Below, piece by piece: positions 17,141 to 25,648 of a DNA stretch of 64,000 bases. Position numbers and translations under genes: made by a program. The stretch comes from Acidimicrobiaceae bacterium (GTDB lineage Bacteria; Actinomycetota; Acidimicrobiia; Acidimicrobiales; RAAP-2), in NCBI GenBank assembly GCA_003167415.1, contig PMTF01000013.1, forward strand, positions 38,692 to 102,691, given 5' to 3'. Position 1 is the first letter of the stretch; each line of letters starts with the position of its first letter. A model generated the notes under the pieces. That model was not told the origin of the DNA, did not search any database, and saw nothing but the letters and a program-made list of their open reading frames with translations.

Positions 17141-20100
17141 ATGGCTGAGGGCTTCGTCCACCTCCACAACCACACCGAGTACTCGATGCTCGACGGCGCG
17201 GCGCGCGTGGAAGAGATGGTGCTCGCGGCCAAAGCCGACGGACAGCGCGCGATCGCCATCACGGACCACGGCAACCTCTACGGGGTCATCGATTTCTACG
17301 AAGCCTGCCGCAGGCATGGTGTGACACCGATCATCGGACTCGAGGCCTACATGGCGGCCAACTCGCGTTTCGACCGACCGCCGCGTCGCGGCAAGATCGA
17401 CGACACGGGCGGCGAGACCGAGGGCGGCCAGAAGCTTTACCACCACCTGACCCTGCTCGCGACCTCGAACGAGGGATATCGAAATCTTCGCGAACTTTCC
17501 TCGCTCGCGTTCCTCGAGGGGTACTACTACAAGCCCCGGCTCGACTGGGACCTGCTCGAGCGCTACAACGTGGGACTCATCGCGACGTCGGGTTGTCTCG
17601 GTGGCGTGGTCCTGCAGGCGCTGATGCACGACGACTACCCGAAGGCGCTCGAACTGGCCGGTCGCCTCCAGAGCATCTTTGGCCCCGAGAGTTTCTTCAT
17701 CGAGCTACAAGATCACGGCCTCCCCGAACAGGAACGAACGAATCCCCAACTCCTCCAGATCGCGAAGGAGCTCCGAGCCCCGTTGGTGGCGACCAACGAT
17801 CTGCACTACGTGCACCACGACGACGCCGAAATGCACGACGCCCTACTATGCATCGGCACCGGTTCCTTGGTCGCCGACCCCAACCGCTTTCGGTTCCACA
17901 GCGATCAGCACTACCTGAAGTCGGCCGCGGAGATGCGCTATCTCTTTCGCGACCTGCCCGAAGCCTGTGACAACACGCTCGCGATCGCCGAGCGCGCGTC
18001 GGTCACCATCGAGTTCGACAACGACGCGTTGCCCGAGTTCCCGATCCCCGAGTCGTTTCGCGCCGACACGCACAAAGAGGGAGCGAATCGACTCCTGCGG
18101 GACCTCGTCTTGCGCGGCGCCCACGAACGATACGGCGAGCACCTGAGCGACGAGGTGGTCGACCGACTCGAGAAGGAGCTCGGGGTCGTGGCCGACATGG
18201 GCTTCTCGGACTACTTCCTCGTGGTGTGGGACCTCATTCGTCACGCGCGCGAACAGGGAATCCGCGTCGGACCTGGTCGGGGATCTTCGGCCGGCTGTTG
18301 CATCGCGTACTGCCTGCGCATCGTGGACCTCGATCCGATCCATTACGGTTTGATCTTCGAACGATTCTTGAATCCCGGTCGACGTTCCATGCCCGACATC
18401 GACATGGACTTTGACGAGCGATTCCGCGGCGACATGATTCGCTACGCCGCCGAGCGCTACGGCTCGGACCACGTGGCCCAGATCGTGACCTTCTCAACGA
18501 TCAAGGCGCGCGCCGCGGTGCGCGACGCCGCGCGCGTGCTCGGCTACCCACCGCAACTAGGCGACAAAATCGCCAAAGCAATGCCGCCCCTCGTTATGGG
18601 TCAAGATCTGCCCCTCGGAGCCTGCTTCCAGCCGACGCCCGGGTACGAGGGACGTTTCGTCGAAGCGGCCGAGCTGCGAAATCTCTACGACAGCGACGTC
18701 GAAGTCAAGCACTCGATCGACGTCGCGATGGGCTTCGTCGACAAGCGCCGCCAGGACGGCATCCACGCGGCCGCGGTCGTGATCACCAAGGAGCCGATGC
18801 TCGACTACGTGCCCGTGCAACGAAAGTCCGGGCCGTCGGGTTCGGGTGAGGACGCGCCGATCGTGACCCAGTACGAGGCGTCGGCGATTGAGAAACTCGG
18901 ACTGTTGAAGATGGACTTCTTGGGGCTGCGGAACCTGGCGATCATCGAACGGGCCCTGGAGAACATTCGCCGGCGCCACGGCGTCGAGGTCGACATCGAC
19001 AACGTCGCGCTCGATGATCCCAAGGTCTACGAGATGTTGCGGCTCGGCAATTCGATCGGCATCTTTCAACTCGAGGGTGACAAGATGCGCCAGCTCATGC
19101 GGCGCCTCGCGCCCACCGGATTCGACGACATCGCCGCCCTCAACGCGCTGTACCGGCCGGGACCGCTCTCGGAGAACGTGCACAACGACTTCGCCGATCG
19201 CAAGAACGGTCGTCAGGCGGTCAGTTACGACCACCCCGATTTAGAGTCGATCCTCGGCGAGACCTCGGGGCTGATGATCTACCAAGAGGACATCATGCGC
19301 GTCGCTACCCTGATCGCGGGCTTCTCGATGACCGAGGCCGACGATCTGCGCAAGGCCTGTTCGAAGAAGATTCGCGAGATGATTCGCGCCCAACGTTCGA
19401 AGTTCGTCGACGGCGCCGAACGCGAAGGGTACGGTCGCGACCTCGGTGAGACGATCTTCAACAAGATCGAGCCCTTCGCCGACTACGCCTTCCCGAAGAG
19501 TCACGCCTACGGCTACGCGCTGCTCGGCTACCAAGACGCGTGGCTCAAGGTGAACTATCCCGTCGAGTACATGGCGGCCCTCCTGACGTCGTTTCGCGAC
19601 GACAAGGACAAGACGTCGGTCTATCTCAACGAGGCCCGTCAGATGGGAATCACCATCGGTGTACCCAACGTGAACGAGTCCTTCGCCGAGTACGCCCCGA
19701 GCCTCTCGCAGGACCAGACGATCCTCTTCGGCTTGGCAGCCGTGCGCAACGTCGGCGAAGCCCTGGTGGAGAAGATCGTGGATGAGCGCGAGTCCCACGG
19801 CCACTTCAGTTCCATCTATGACTTCGTGCGCCGCGTGGACCCCTTGGTGCTCAACCGCCGCACGATGGAGTCCCTGATCAAGGCCGGCGCATTCGACGCC
19901 CTGGGCGTGCCTCGTCTGGGCTTCTTGTTGAAGGTCGACGAAATCTGTGACGTGACGCTCGCTCGTCGGCGCGACCACGCGCTCGGCATCACGACGCTGT
20001 TCGCCGCCTTCGGCGAGGGTGACGGACATGACTGGGAGGGGACCGACGTCGCGCTTTCGGACATCGAGTTCGATAAGTCGGTGAAGCTCGACTTCGAGCG

Positions 20101-20698
20101 CGAGATGTTGGGCACGTACATTTCGGACCACCCGCTCTACGAGGTGGAGAGTCAACTGGCGATGAAGACCGACGGCTCCATCATCAGCGTTCGCGAACGA
20201 GGCGAAGAGCTGGCGCACGCCGGCAAAGCCGTCACCGTGGGGGGCATTCTCGCCGAGGTCCAGATTCGTACGACCAAGATGGGCAAGCAGTACGCGCGCG
20301 TCGTATTGGAAGACCTCGGGGCCTCCATGGAGATCAACTTCTCGGCGAACAATTTCGAGAAATTCAGCGGTTTTCTGGCCAAGGACAACATCGTGCTGGT
20401 GAAGGTGCGCCCCGGTTTCGAAGAGGAGCTTCGCTTTAGCGCGATGGACGTCGAAATGTTAAGCGTGCAACGCGGCAACGAAGATTTACGTCTGGCGCTG
20501 CGTCCCGAGGACCTCACGCAGAGTTCAATTGCCACGCTGCGCGAGATTCTTTCTCGATATCCCGGCCGTTCGCCGGTCATTGTGGAGACCGGTACGGCCG
20601 GCAGGGCCTTCAAACTAGGCCCGGAGTTCAACGTCAACATCGCGAGTGTCGTTGCCGATCTTCGTACCGAATTCGGTCGAAACGTCATAAAGGCCTAG
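17141..20698 (+). CDS. dnaE: DNA polymerase III alpha subunit DnaE (DnaE1 type)
   Basis: This is the replicative DNA polymerase catalytic subunit, 1185 residues, normal for DnaE1. It starts with a PHP domain (HLHNHTEYS, ITDHGNLYG, GCLGG, DLHYVHHDD), whose metal-binding residues look intact; in actinobacterial DnaE1 this domain provides proofreading. The polymerase core follows, with GPGRGSSAG and the catalytic PDIDMDFD (about residue 420) and LLKMDFLGL (about 590). Then come tandem helix-hairpin-helix segments and a C-terminal OB fold (VTVGGILAEVQ). AAAGGGA lies ten bases before the ATG. It is not the shorter error-prone DnaE2 type. Confidence 0.97.
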   Translation: MAEGFVHLHNHTEYSMLDGAARVEEMVLAAKADGQRAIAITDHGNLYGVIDFYEACRRHGVTPIIGLEAYMAANSRFDRPPRRGKIDDTGGETEGGQKLYHHLTLLATSNEGYRNLRELSSLAFLEGYYYKPRLDWDLLERYNVGLIATSGCLGGVVLQALMHDDYPKALELAGRLQSIFGPESFFIELQDHGLPEQERTNPQLLQIAKELRAPLVATNDLHYVHHDDAEMHDALLCIGTGSLVADPNRFRFHSDQHYLKSAAEMRYLFRDLPEACDNTLAIAERASVTIEFDNDALPEFPIPESFRADTHKEGANRLLRDLVLRGAHERYGEHLSDEVVDRLEKELGVVADMGFSDYFLVVWDLIRHAREQGIRVGPGRGSSAGCCIAYCLRIVDLDPIHYGLIFERFLNPGRRSMPDIDMDFDERFRGDMIRYAAERYGSDHVAQIVTFSTIKARAAVRDAARVLGYPPQLGDKIAKAMPPLVMGQDLPLGACFQPTPGYEGRFVEAAELRNLYDSDVEVKHSIDVAMGFVDKRRQDGIHAAAVVITKEPMLDYVPVQRKSGPSGSGEDAPIVTQYEASAIEKLGLLKMDFLGLRNLAIIERALENIRRRHGVEVDIDNVALDDPKVYEMLRLGNSIGIFQLEGDKMRQLMRRLAPTGFDDIAALNALYRPGPLSENVHNDFADRKNGRQAVSYDHPDLESILGETSGLMIYQEDIMRVATLIAGFSMTEADDLRKACSKKIREMIRAQRSKFVDGAEREGYGRDLGETIFNKIEPFADYAFPKSHAYGYALLGYQDAWLKVNYPVEYMAALLTSFRDDKDKTSVYLNEARQMGITIGVPNVNESFAEYAPSLSQDQTILFGLAAVRNVGEALVEKIVDERESHGHFSSIYDFVRRVDPLVLNRRTMESLIKAGAFDALGVPRLGFLLKVDEICDVTLARRRDHALGITTLFAAFGEGDGHDWEGTDVALSDIEFDKSVKLDFEREMLGTYISDHPLYEVESQLAMKTDGSIISVRERGEELAHAGKAVTVGGILAEVQIRTTKMGKQYARVVLEDLGASMEINFSANNFEKFSGFLAKDNIVLVKVRPGFEEELRFSAMDVEMLSVQRGNEDLRLALRPEDLTQSSIATLREILSRYPGRSPVIVETGTAGRAFKLGPEFNVNIASVVADLRTEFGRNVIKA

Positions 20699-20740
20699 TG
20701 GCGCCAGAGTGTTGTGTAAAGAGTCGTAGAATGTATTCCT

Positions 20741-21412
20741 ATGGCAATGACCGTCTCTACGAAGGACACCACCGCGCTCAGCGACGCAGAACTCGCCGAG
20801 ATGGCCGACCTCTGCGTCGACCGCGAGCCCAATTTTGACATTGGCTTCCTCTCCAAGCAACGAGAGGAGTGGGTGCTGGTCACCCAAGTGCGCGAGGGCA
20901 ACAAGTTGCGCGGCTATTCGTTTTGCACGCTCGAGCGGATTGGCGGCACGCCGTCACTACTGGTCGGGCTTTTGCTCGTGGACCGCAACGCCAAGTCCGA
21001 CCAGACGCTGAAGGCGATCCTGCACGACCAGTTCCGCCGAGCGTTACTGGCCTTCCCCGACGAGGACGTGCTGCTGGGCTCTCGACTCACCTCACCGGAC
21101 GGCTTTCGCGCCTTCGCCGGTCTCGAAGACGTCGTGCCGCGACTGGGCTACAAGCCGACCGGCGAGGACCGCGCCTGGGGCCGACGACTGGCCAAGCGCT
21201 TCGGCTCGGAAAAGTCGATCGACGACAAGACCTTCATCATGAGCGTCTCACCGGGACCGGTCGGCGGGCTCGACTACGTCGCGTCCAAGGGTCCGATTCC
21301 CGACGGTGTGGAGACCTTCTTCGCCGGCCTCAAGCCGCAAAAGGGCGAGCGCTTAGTGGTCTTCGGCTGGGCCATGGCCGAGTCCCTGGCCTCGGGCAAA
21401 CTGCCCAAGTAA
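20741..21412 (+). CDS. Conserved hypothetical protein, 223 aa
   Basis: I do not recognise a named family. The 223-residue protein is soluble, with mixed alpha/beta composition and codon use like its neighbours, so it is a real gene. Central strands (SLLVGLLLVDRN) followed by a helix and a second conserved-looking block (EDVLLGSRLTSPDGFRAF) would fit an acyltransferase-like fold, but this is only an impression. TAGAAT lies eight bases before the ATG, with no ribosome-binding site. It converges on the 239-residue hypothetical gene, leaving one base between the stops, and follows dnaE by 42 bases. Confidence 0.8.
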   Translation: MAMTVSTKDTTALSDAELAEMADLCVDREPNFDIGFLSKQREEWVLVTQVREGNKLRGYSFCTLERIGGTPSLLVGLLLVDRNAKSDQTLKAILHDQFRRALLAFPDEDVLLGSRLTSPDGFRAFAGLEDVVPRLGYKPTGEDRAWGRRLAKRFGSEKSIDDKTFIMSVSPGPVGGLDYVASKGPIPDGVETFFAGLKPQKGERLVVFGWAMAESLASGKLPK

Positions 21413-21413
21413 T

Positions 21414-22133
21414 TCAACCGCGCGGCAGAAGTCCCGTGCAGCTCTTGTAGCAGTGGCCGTCGATCGGTTTGGACAACGTCGTCAGCACGTAGGTCGGTCG
21501 GAATCCCAGGGCCGCCGCCAGGTCTTTACCGGCCAGCGACGGGCGTCGCGTCGCCTCCATCGTTCGAATGGCGTGGGCGTCCTCACACAGCAGCCACACG
21601 TCGTCCCCGAACCAACCGAAGCGAACCCACGTGGAACCGTCGTCGTGTCGACGAAGCAGTTGGGGCCCGCGATCGGCGGCGATGAGCGCGACGCTCGGTC
21701 GCTCGCCGCGGAACTCCCAATACGGCGCGCTGGGACCGCGAAAACCGAACAGCGGCCCGTCGGCCGGGCTGGCCAACTGCTCGAGCCACCGACGCACGCG
21801 TCGTCCGTGGTAGGTCCCGAGTCGGCGCGGCAGATCGGCGAGGGTGACCGCCTCGGGTTGGGCGAGGTCGTTGCGCTCGATGTCCTCGGCCAGTTGGCCC
21901 TCGACGACGTCGAAGACCGCGAGGTCCGTCACGTAATCCGACGGCCAGGGAATACGCCAGCGCATGATGGCCTGGGACTTGAGATCGACGACGGTGGTCG
22001 TTTCGTTCGTCGAGCCCAGTACCAGCCCGTAGACGGTGGCGCCACCCGTGAGTTCGACGCTCGAGCGCTGGGGCATGCGCTCGACGAGGCGTTTGTTGGC
22101 CCGGGCGGCCTGGTCGCGAGTGAAGATCGACAT
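21414..22133 (-). CDS. Hypothetical protein, 239 aa, translationally coupled to the YyaL-type gene
   Basis: No family recognised. The 239-residue protein is soluble, Arg- and Trp-rich, with beta-rich repeats such as VELTGGATVYGLVLGSTNETTTVVDL near the N-terminus. It ends in GHCYKSCTGLLPRG, containing a C-X3-C pair. Its ATG overlaps the stop of the upstream thioredoxin-domain gene by one base (TGATG), so the two are almost certainly co-expressed. Third-position GC matches the neighbours. A functional link to the upstream protein, for example the terminal cysteines as a redox partner site, is speculation. Confidence 0.8.
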   Translation of the reverse strand: MSIFTRDQAARANKRLVERMPQRSSVELTGGATVYGLVLGSTNETTTVVDLKSQAIMRWRIPWPSDYVTDLAVFDVVEGQLAEDIERNDLAQPEAVTLADLPRRLGTYHGRRVRRWLEQLASPADGPLFGFRGPSAPYWEFRGERPSVALIAADRGPQLLRRHDDGSTWVRFGWFGDDVWLLCEDAHAIRTMEATRRPSLAGKDLAAALGFRPTYVLTTLSKPIDGHCYKSCTGLLPRG

Positions 22134-24136
22134 CAGGCTCCCACGATACGCAACTGCGCGTCGAGCGCCTTCACGGTCTCGACCGGCATCTGACAGACGC
22201 CCCCGCGACAGACGTAGGCGGAGCCGGAGTGACGACTCTCGAGCGGGGCCAAAGGGCCGGTCCCCGTCACCAGAACCGCGCGCCTCGTGAAATGCGAACG
22301 AACGTGGTCACTCAGTGCGTTCGCGTCGCCCGGAACGACCACCTCCACGCCCGAGAGCGCGAACCCGGCCGCCTCGAGCAGGTCCGGGACCGCGCTGGGA
22401 TGGTGGGCCAGCAGCGACGCCGCGAGTTCGACGAGTCGCTGCGCGACGCTCAGGGTGTCGGTGTCACCGGTACACAGGGCCAGTCGAGCGAAGGCGCGAC
22501 ACGCGACGGCGTGACTCGACGGTGTCGCTCCATCGAAAATCTCCTTGGGCTGGGCGTGCAGATCGGTGACGAGGTCACTTCGGGCATTGATTCCATTGCC
22601 GACGTGCGGAGAGTTCGACGTCGGCACCTCACCGTCCCAGTAGTGCTCGAGCAAGTAGCGCGCGAGTGAGCTCGCCGACTCGAGCCACTCAGCGTCGCCG
22701 GTCGCCTCGAAGGCGTCCACGGACGCGTCGAGCGTCCAGGCGACGTCACTCGCGCTGGCGTGGGCGCGCTGGCCCTCGGTTCGCCACCACACGCCGTCGC
22801 GGAAGTGCGTTTGGCGCAGCGATCGGAGAAGCGAGGTTCCGCGCGCGACGTGGGGCGCTTCGCCGCTCTCGAAGAGGGCCGACGCGAACATCGCGTTCCA
22901 TTCGAGTATCACCTTTTCGTCGCGACTGGGTTGGCTTCGCCGGGCGCGCGAACGAACCAGCGCCTCTCGGGCCGCCATTAGGGCGACCGGGGTAGAGAAG
23001 GGCTCGTCGACGTCGAGACGAGGGATCGAGCGGCCTTCGAACGCGCCCGGCTCTTCTATTCGCCAACGTTGCAGAGCGGCGTCGACGACAACGACGAGGC
23101 CGTCGCGCTCGAGGGCGTCGGTCACTTCGCGCGGGGTCCACGTGACGTGGGAGCCTTCAACACCGCCGGCGTCGGCGTCGAGGGCCGAGGCGAATCCGCT
23201 CTCCACGGCGAGGTCATTCAAGACAAACTCAATCGTGTCCCGGGCCACCTCGCGCCACTCGTCGTGTTCGGGCATCGCTTTGGCCGCACGAAGGTACGCC
23301 CGGGTCAGTAGGGCCTGGTCGCTCAGCATTTTTTCGAAGTGCGGGACATGCCACCCGGCGTCCACGCTGTATCGCGCAAAGCCCCCACGAAGATGGTCGT
23401 AGATACCTCGGCGAGACATCGCGTCCAACGTCCGCTCAACCGCGAACCGTGCCTCGTCGTCATTGAACTCCAACAGCGCCTCGACGTAACTGGGCCGTGG
23501 AAACTTTGGTGCGTTCCCGAAGCCGCCTTCGGCGTCGACGCGCGCCACGAGTTCGTCGCGCAGTCGTTGACGCGACGCGGCCAAATCGAGCCTTTCCGTG
23601 AACGGCGCGAGATGATCGATGAATCGGACCTCGCGTTCGAGCGCTCGCGAGAGTTCATCGGCCTGGCGTTCGACATCGTCGCGCCGATTGATCCAGGCCT
23701 CGTGCATCGCCGTCAACAGACCGGTAAAACTGGCCTGACCGTAACGTTCGACCGGCGGATAGTACGTGCCCGCCATGAAGGGACGCCCGTCGGACACGAG
23801 GAACACCGACATCGGCCAGCCGCCCTGTCCGCTCACCAATTGAGTCGCCGCCATATAGAGGGCGTCGACGTCGGGACGCTCTTCGCGATCGACTTTGATG
23901 GGTACGAAGAACTCGTTGAGCAGTGCGGCGACGTTGGGGTCTTCAAAGGACTCGTGTGCCATCACGTGGCACCAGTGGCACGCGGCGTAACCGACGGAGA
24001 GGAAGACCGGACGGTCGAGTCGACCGGCTTCTTCGAGCGATTCTTTACTCCAGGTACGCCACTCCACGGGGTTGTCGACGTGGTCCAATAGGTAGGAAGA
24101 TTCCAGTTGGTCTCGCACGTCGCGCAGTAGTGGCAT
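22133..24136 (-). CDS. YyaL/SSP411-family thioredoxin-domain protein (DUF255)
   Basis: The 667-residue cytosolic protein belongs to the YyaL/spermatogenesis-associated protein 20 family. An N-terminal thioredoxin-like domain (about 1-160) has the active-site-like CHWCHVMAHESFED and GQGGWPMSVFL. The rest is an (alpha/alpha)6-barrel domain related to N-acylglucosamine 2-epimerases (DHLRGGFARYSVD, VPHFEKMLSDQA, EWNAMFASAL). Physiological substrates are unknown for the family. The start ATG has GAGG eight bases upstream on the minus strand. A possible 63-residue ORF lies 20 bases upstream and a coupled hypothetical gene lies downstream. Confidence 0.93.
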   Translation of the reverse strand: MPLLRDVRDQLESSYLLDHVDNPVEWRTWSKESLEEAGRLDRPVFLSVGYAACHWCHVMAHESFEDPNVAALLNEFFVPIKVDREERPDVDALYMAATQLVSGQGGWPMSVFLVSDGRPFMAGTYYPPVERYGQASFTGLLTAMHEAWINRRDDVERQADELSRALEREVRFIDHLAPFTERLDLAASRQRLRDELVARVDAEGGFGNAPKFPRPSYVEALLEFNDDEARFAVERTLDAMSRRGIYDHLRGGFARYSVDAGWHVPHFEKMLSDQALLTRAYLRAAKAMPEHDEWREVARDTIEFVLNDLAVESGFASALDADAGGVEGSHVTWTPREVTDALERDGLVVVVDAALQRWRIEEPGAFEGRSIPRLDVDEPFSTPVALMAAREALVRSRARRSQPSRDEKVILEWNAMFASALFESGEAPHVARGTSLLRSLRQTHFRDGVWWRTEGQRAHASASDVAWTLDASVDAFEATGDAEWLESASSLARYLLEHYWDGEVPTSNSPHVGNGINARSDLVTDLHAQPKEIFDGATPSSHAVACRAFARLALCTGDTDTLSVAQRLVELAASLLAHHPSAVPDLLEAAGFALSGVEVVVPGDANALSDHVRSHFTRRAVLVTGTGPLAPLESRHSGSAYVCRGGVCQMPVETVKALDAQLRIVGA

Positions 24137-24156
24137 CGATTTACCTCGAGGAGACC

Positions 24157-24348
24157 TTAGGTGTTTCGGAGAATCTTGCGGTCGAGGTCCTCTTCGACGA
24201 CGTGCCTACAAGGTTCGCCGGCCACGTAGATAAATGCGAGATCGCCGAGACGCGACTCGAGAGGACAAACATTCAGCGGTTCGCCGTAGCGAAGCTTGTG
24301 ACCCGTTAGTTCTCGCGTGTTAAGAGCGTGGGCGGGCACCGTCGTCAC
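24157..24348 (-). CDS. Possible small protein, 63 aa, upstream of the YyaL-type gene
   Basis: The ORF fills most of the gap between the divergent YyaL-type and dehydrogenase genes, ends 20 bases before the former, and starts with GTG. The protein is charged and soluble, with a segment like FIYVAGEPCRHVVEEDLDRKI that reads as protein and contains two cysteines. Third-position GC is high but lower than in neighbours. There is no clear ribosome-binding site and no homologue I can name. It could instead be leader sequence. Confidence 0.45.
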   Translation of the reverse strand: MTTVPAHALNTRELTGHKLRYGEPLNVCPLESRLGDLAFIYVAGEPCRHVVEEDLDRKILRNT

Positions 24349-24392
24349 TGACTACTCTGAACAGCGTCACGGCAACGCAGAGGGGGGGAGTG

Positions 24393-25373
24393 ATGGTCGA
24401 GCCACTTCGGTGGGGCATCCTCGGCACTGGGAGCATCGCCCATACCTTCGCGAGCGACCTCCGATTCATCGACGAGGGTGTGGTCGCGGCTGTTGGGTCG
24501 CGTTCGCCAAACTCCGCGGACTCCTTTGGCGATCAGTTTGGCGTGCCACTTCGCTTCGATTCCTACGAAGCACTCGTCGACTCCGCGCTAGTCGACGTCG
24601 TGTACGTGGCGACGCCACACCCCATGCACTTCGCCAACGCCATGCTGGCTCTCGAACACGACAAACCGGTGCTCGTCGAGAAGGCCTTCACGATGACCGC
24701 GCGCGAGGCCCGTGAGCTCGTCGCCGTGGCCCGCGCCAAGGGGCTCTTCCTCATGGAGGCGATGTGGACGAGATTTCTTCCCCACATGGTTGCCGTGCGA
24801 AAACTGATCAGCGACGGCGCACTCGGAGACATCGTCACGGTCGAGGCCGACCACGGTCAGTGGTTCGCGCCCGATCCCGCCTCACGACTGTTCGCTCCCG
24901 ATCTGGGCGGCGGGGCTCTACTCGACCTTGGGGTCTATCCGGTGTCCTTCGCCTCGATGGTCCTGGGCGCTCCCGATCGTCTCACCGCGCTCGTTGATCC
25001 AGCCTTCAGCGGCGTCGACGGACAGACCTCGATGCTCTTTGGTTATGCGAGCGGCGCGCACGCGGTTCTCACCTGCACTTTGGGCGCTCGCACCCCAACT
25101 CGGGCCTGCATCTCGGGTACGAAGGCGCGCATCGAGATCGATGGTGATTTCTACGCACCATCGTCGTTCGCGCTCATTCCCCGAGAGGGAAACGAGCAAC
25201 GGTTTGACTTTCCAAAGCAAGGTCGTGGCCTGTACTATCAGGCCCAAGAGGTCGCGCGATGCCTCGGCGAGGGTCGCCTGGAGAGCGACGTCATGCCGCT
25301 CGATGAGTCGATCTCGATCATGGCGACCATGGAACGCGTGCTCGCTTTTTTATATATCCAGAAGGCTTTGTAG
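24393..25373 (+). CDS. Gfo/Idh/MocA-family NAD(P)-dependent sugar dehydrogenase
   Basis: The 326-residue protein has an N-terminal Rossmann fold (GILGTGSIAHTF), the family motif EKAFTMTAREA, whose Lys corresponds to the catalytic lysine, and the C-terminal domain with DLGVYPVSFA. The layout is that of the dihydrodiol dehydrogenase/D-xylose 1-dehydrogenase branch, so oxidation of a pentose or similar sugar with NADP is likely but not certain. A GGGGGGAG site precedes both GTG 24390 and ATG 24393; I chose the ATG. It sits 276 bases before a CUT2 sugar ABC transporter in the same orientation, which supports a role in using the imported sugar. Confidence 0.85.
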   Translation: MVEPLRWGILGTGSIAHTFASDLRFIDEGVVAAVGSRSPNSADSFGDQFGVPLRFDSYEALVDSALVDVVYVATPHPMHFANAMLALEHDKPVLVEKAFTMTAREARELVAVARAKGLFLMEAMWTRFLPHMVAVRKLISDGALGDIVTVEADHGQWFAPDPASRLFAPDLGGGALLDLGVYPVSFASMVLGAPDRLTALVDPAFSGVDGQTSMLFGYASGAHAVLTCTLGARTPTRACISGTKARIEIDGDFYAPSSFALIPREGNEQRFDFPKQGRGLYYQAQEVARCLGEGRLESDVMPLDESISIMATMERVLAFLYIQKAL

Positions 25374-25565
25374 ACCGACTCACGTTGGCGCTCGCTGTAA
25401 CCCATCAAAGACGAGCGAAGGGGAACCAAGGTTCGGCGTCGAGATTGGCGCGGCATTCGTAGGCGAGGGTGGACGACGAGATTTCCTCGGCGGGGGCCCA
25501 CCGGCGAAGTCCCAATCTCGTCGGCCGCATGTTTTTGTCGTCACGTCCGTGCTACGTTTTTCCTG

Positions 25566-25591
25566 CGAACGTCGCTGTCACGGGACGTTCG
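25566..25591. promoter_or_regulatory. Inverted repeat, candidate operator upstream of the sugar ABC operon
   Basis: CGAACGTC (25566-25573) and GACGTTCG (25584-25591) form a perfect 8-bp dyad with a 10-base centre, 58 bases before the binding-protein start. The spacing fits a dimeric regulator contacting two successive major grooves. No regulator gene lies nearby, and the site has not been matched to a known family. Confidence 0.45.
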
Positions 25592-25648
25592 TGAAGTAAT
25601 CACAGAAACTGGCATCGTTGGGGTGCCACTGAGGGGTTGGGGAAAATA

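Noticed and set aside
24317-24715. 132-aa plus-strand ORF at the dehydrogenase start
   Set aside because: Out of frame with the well-supported dehydrogenase and rich in Arg, typical of shadow frames.
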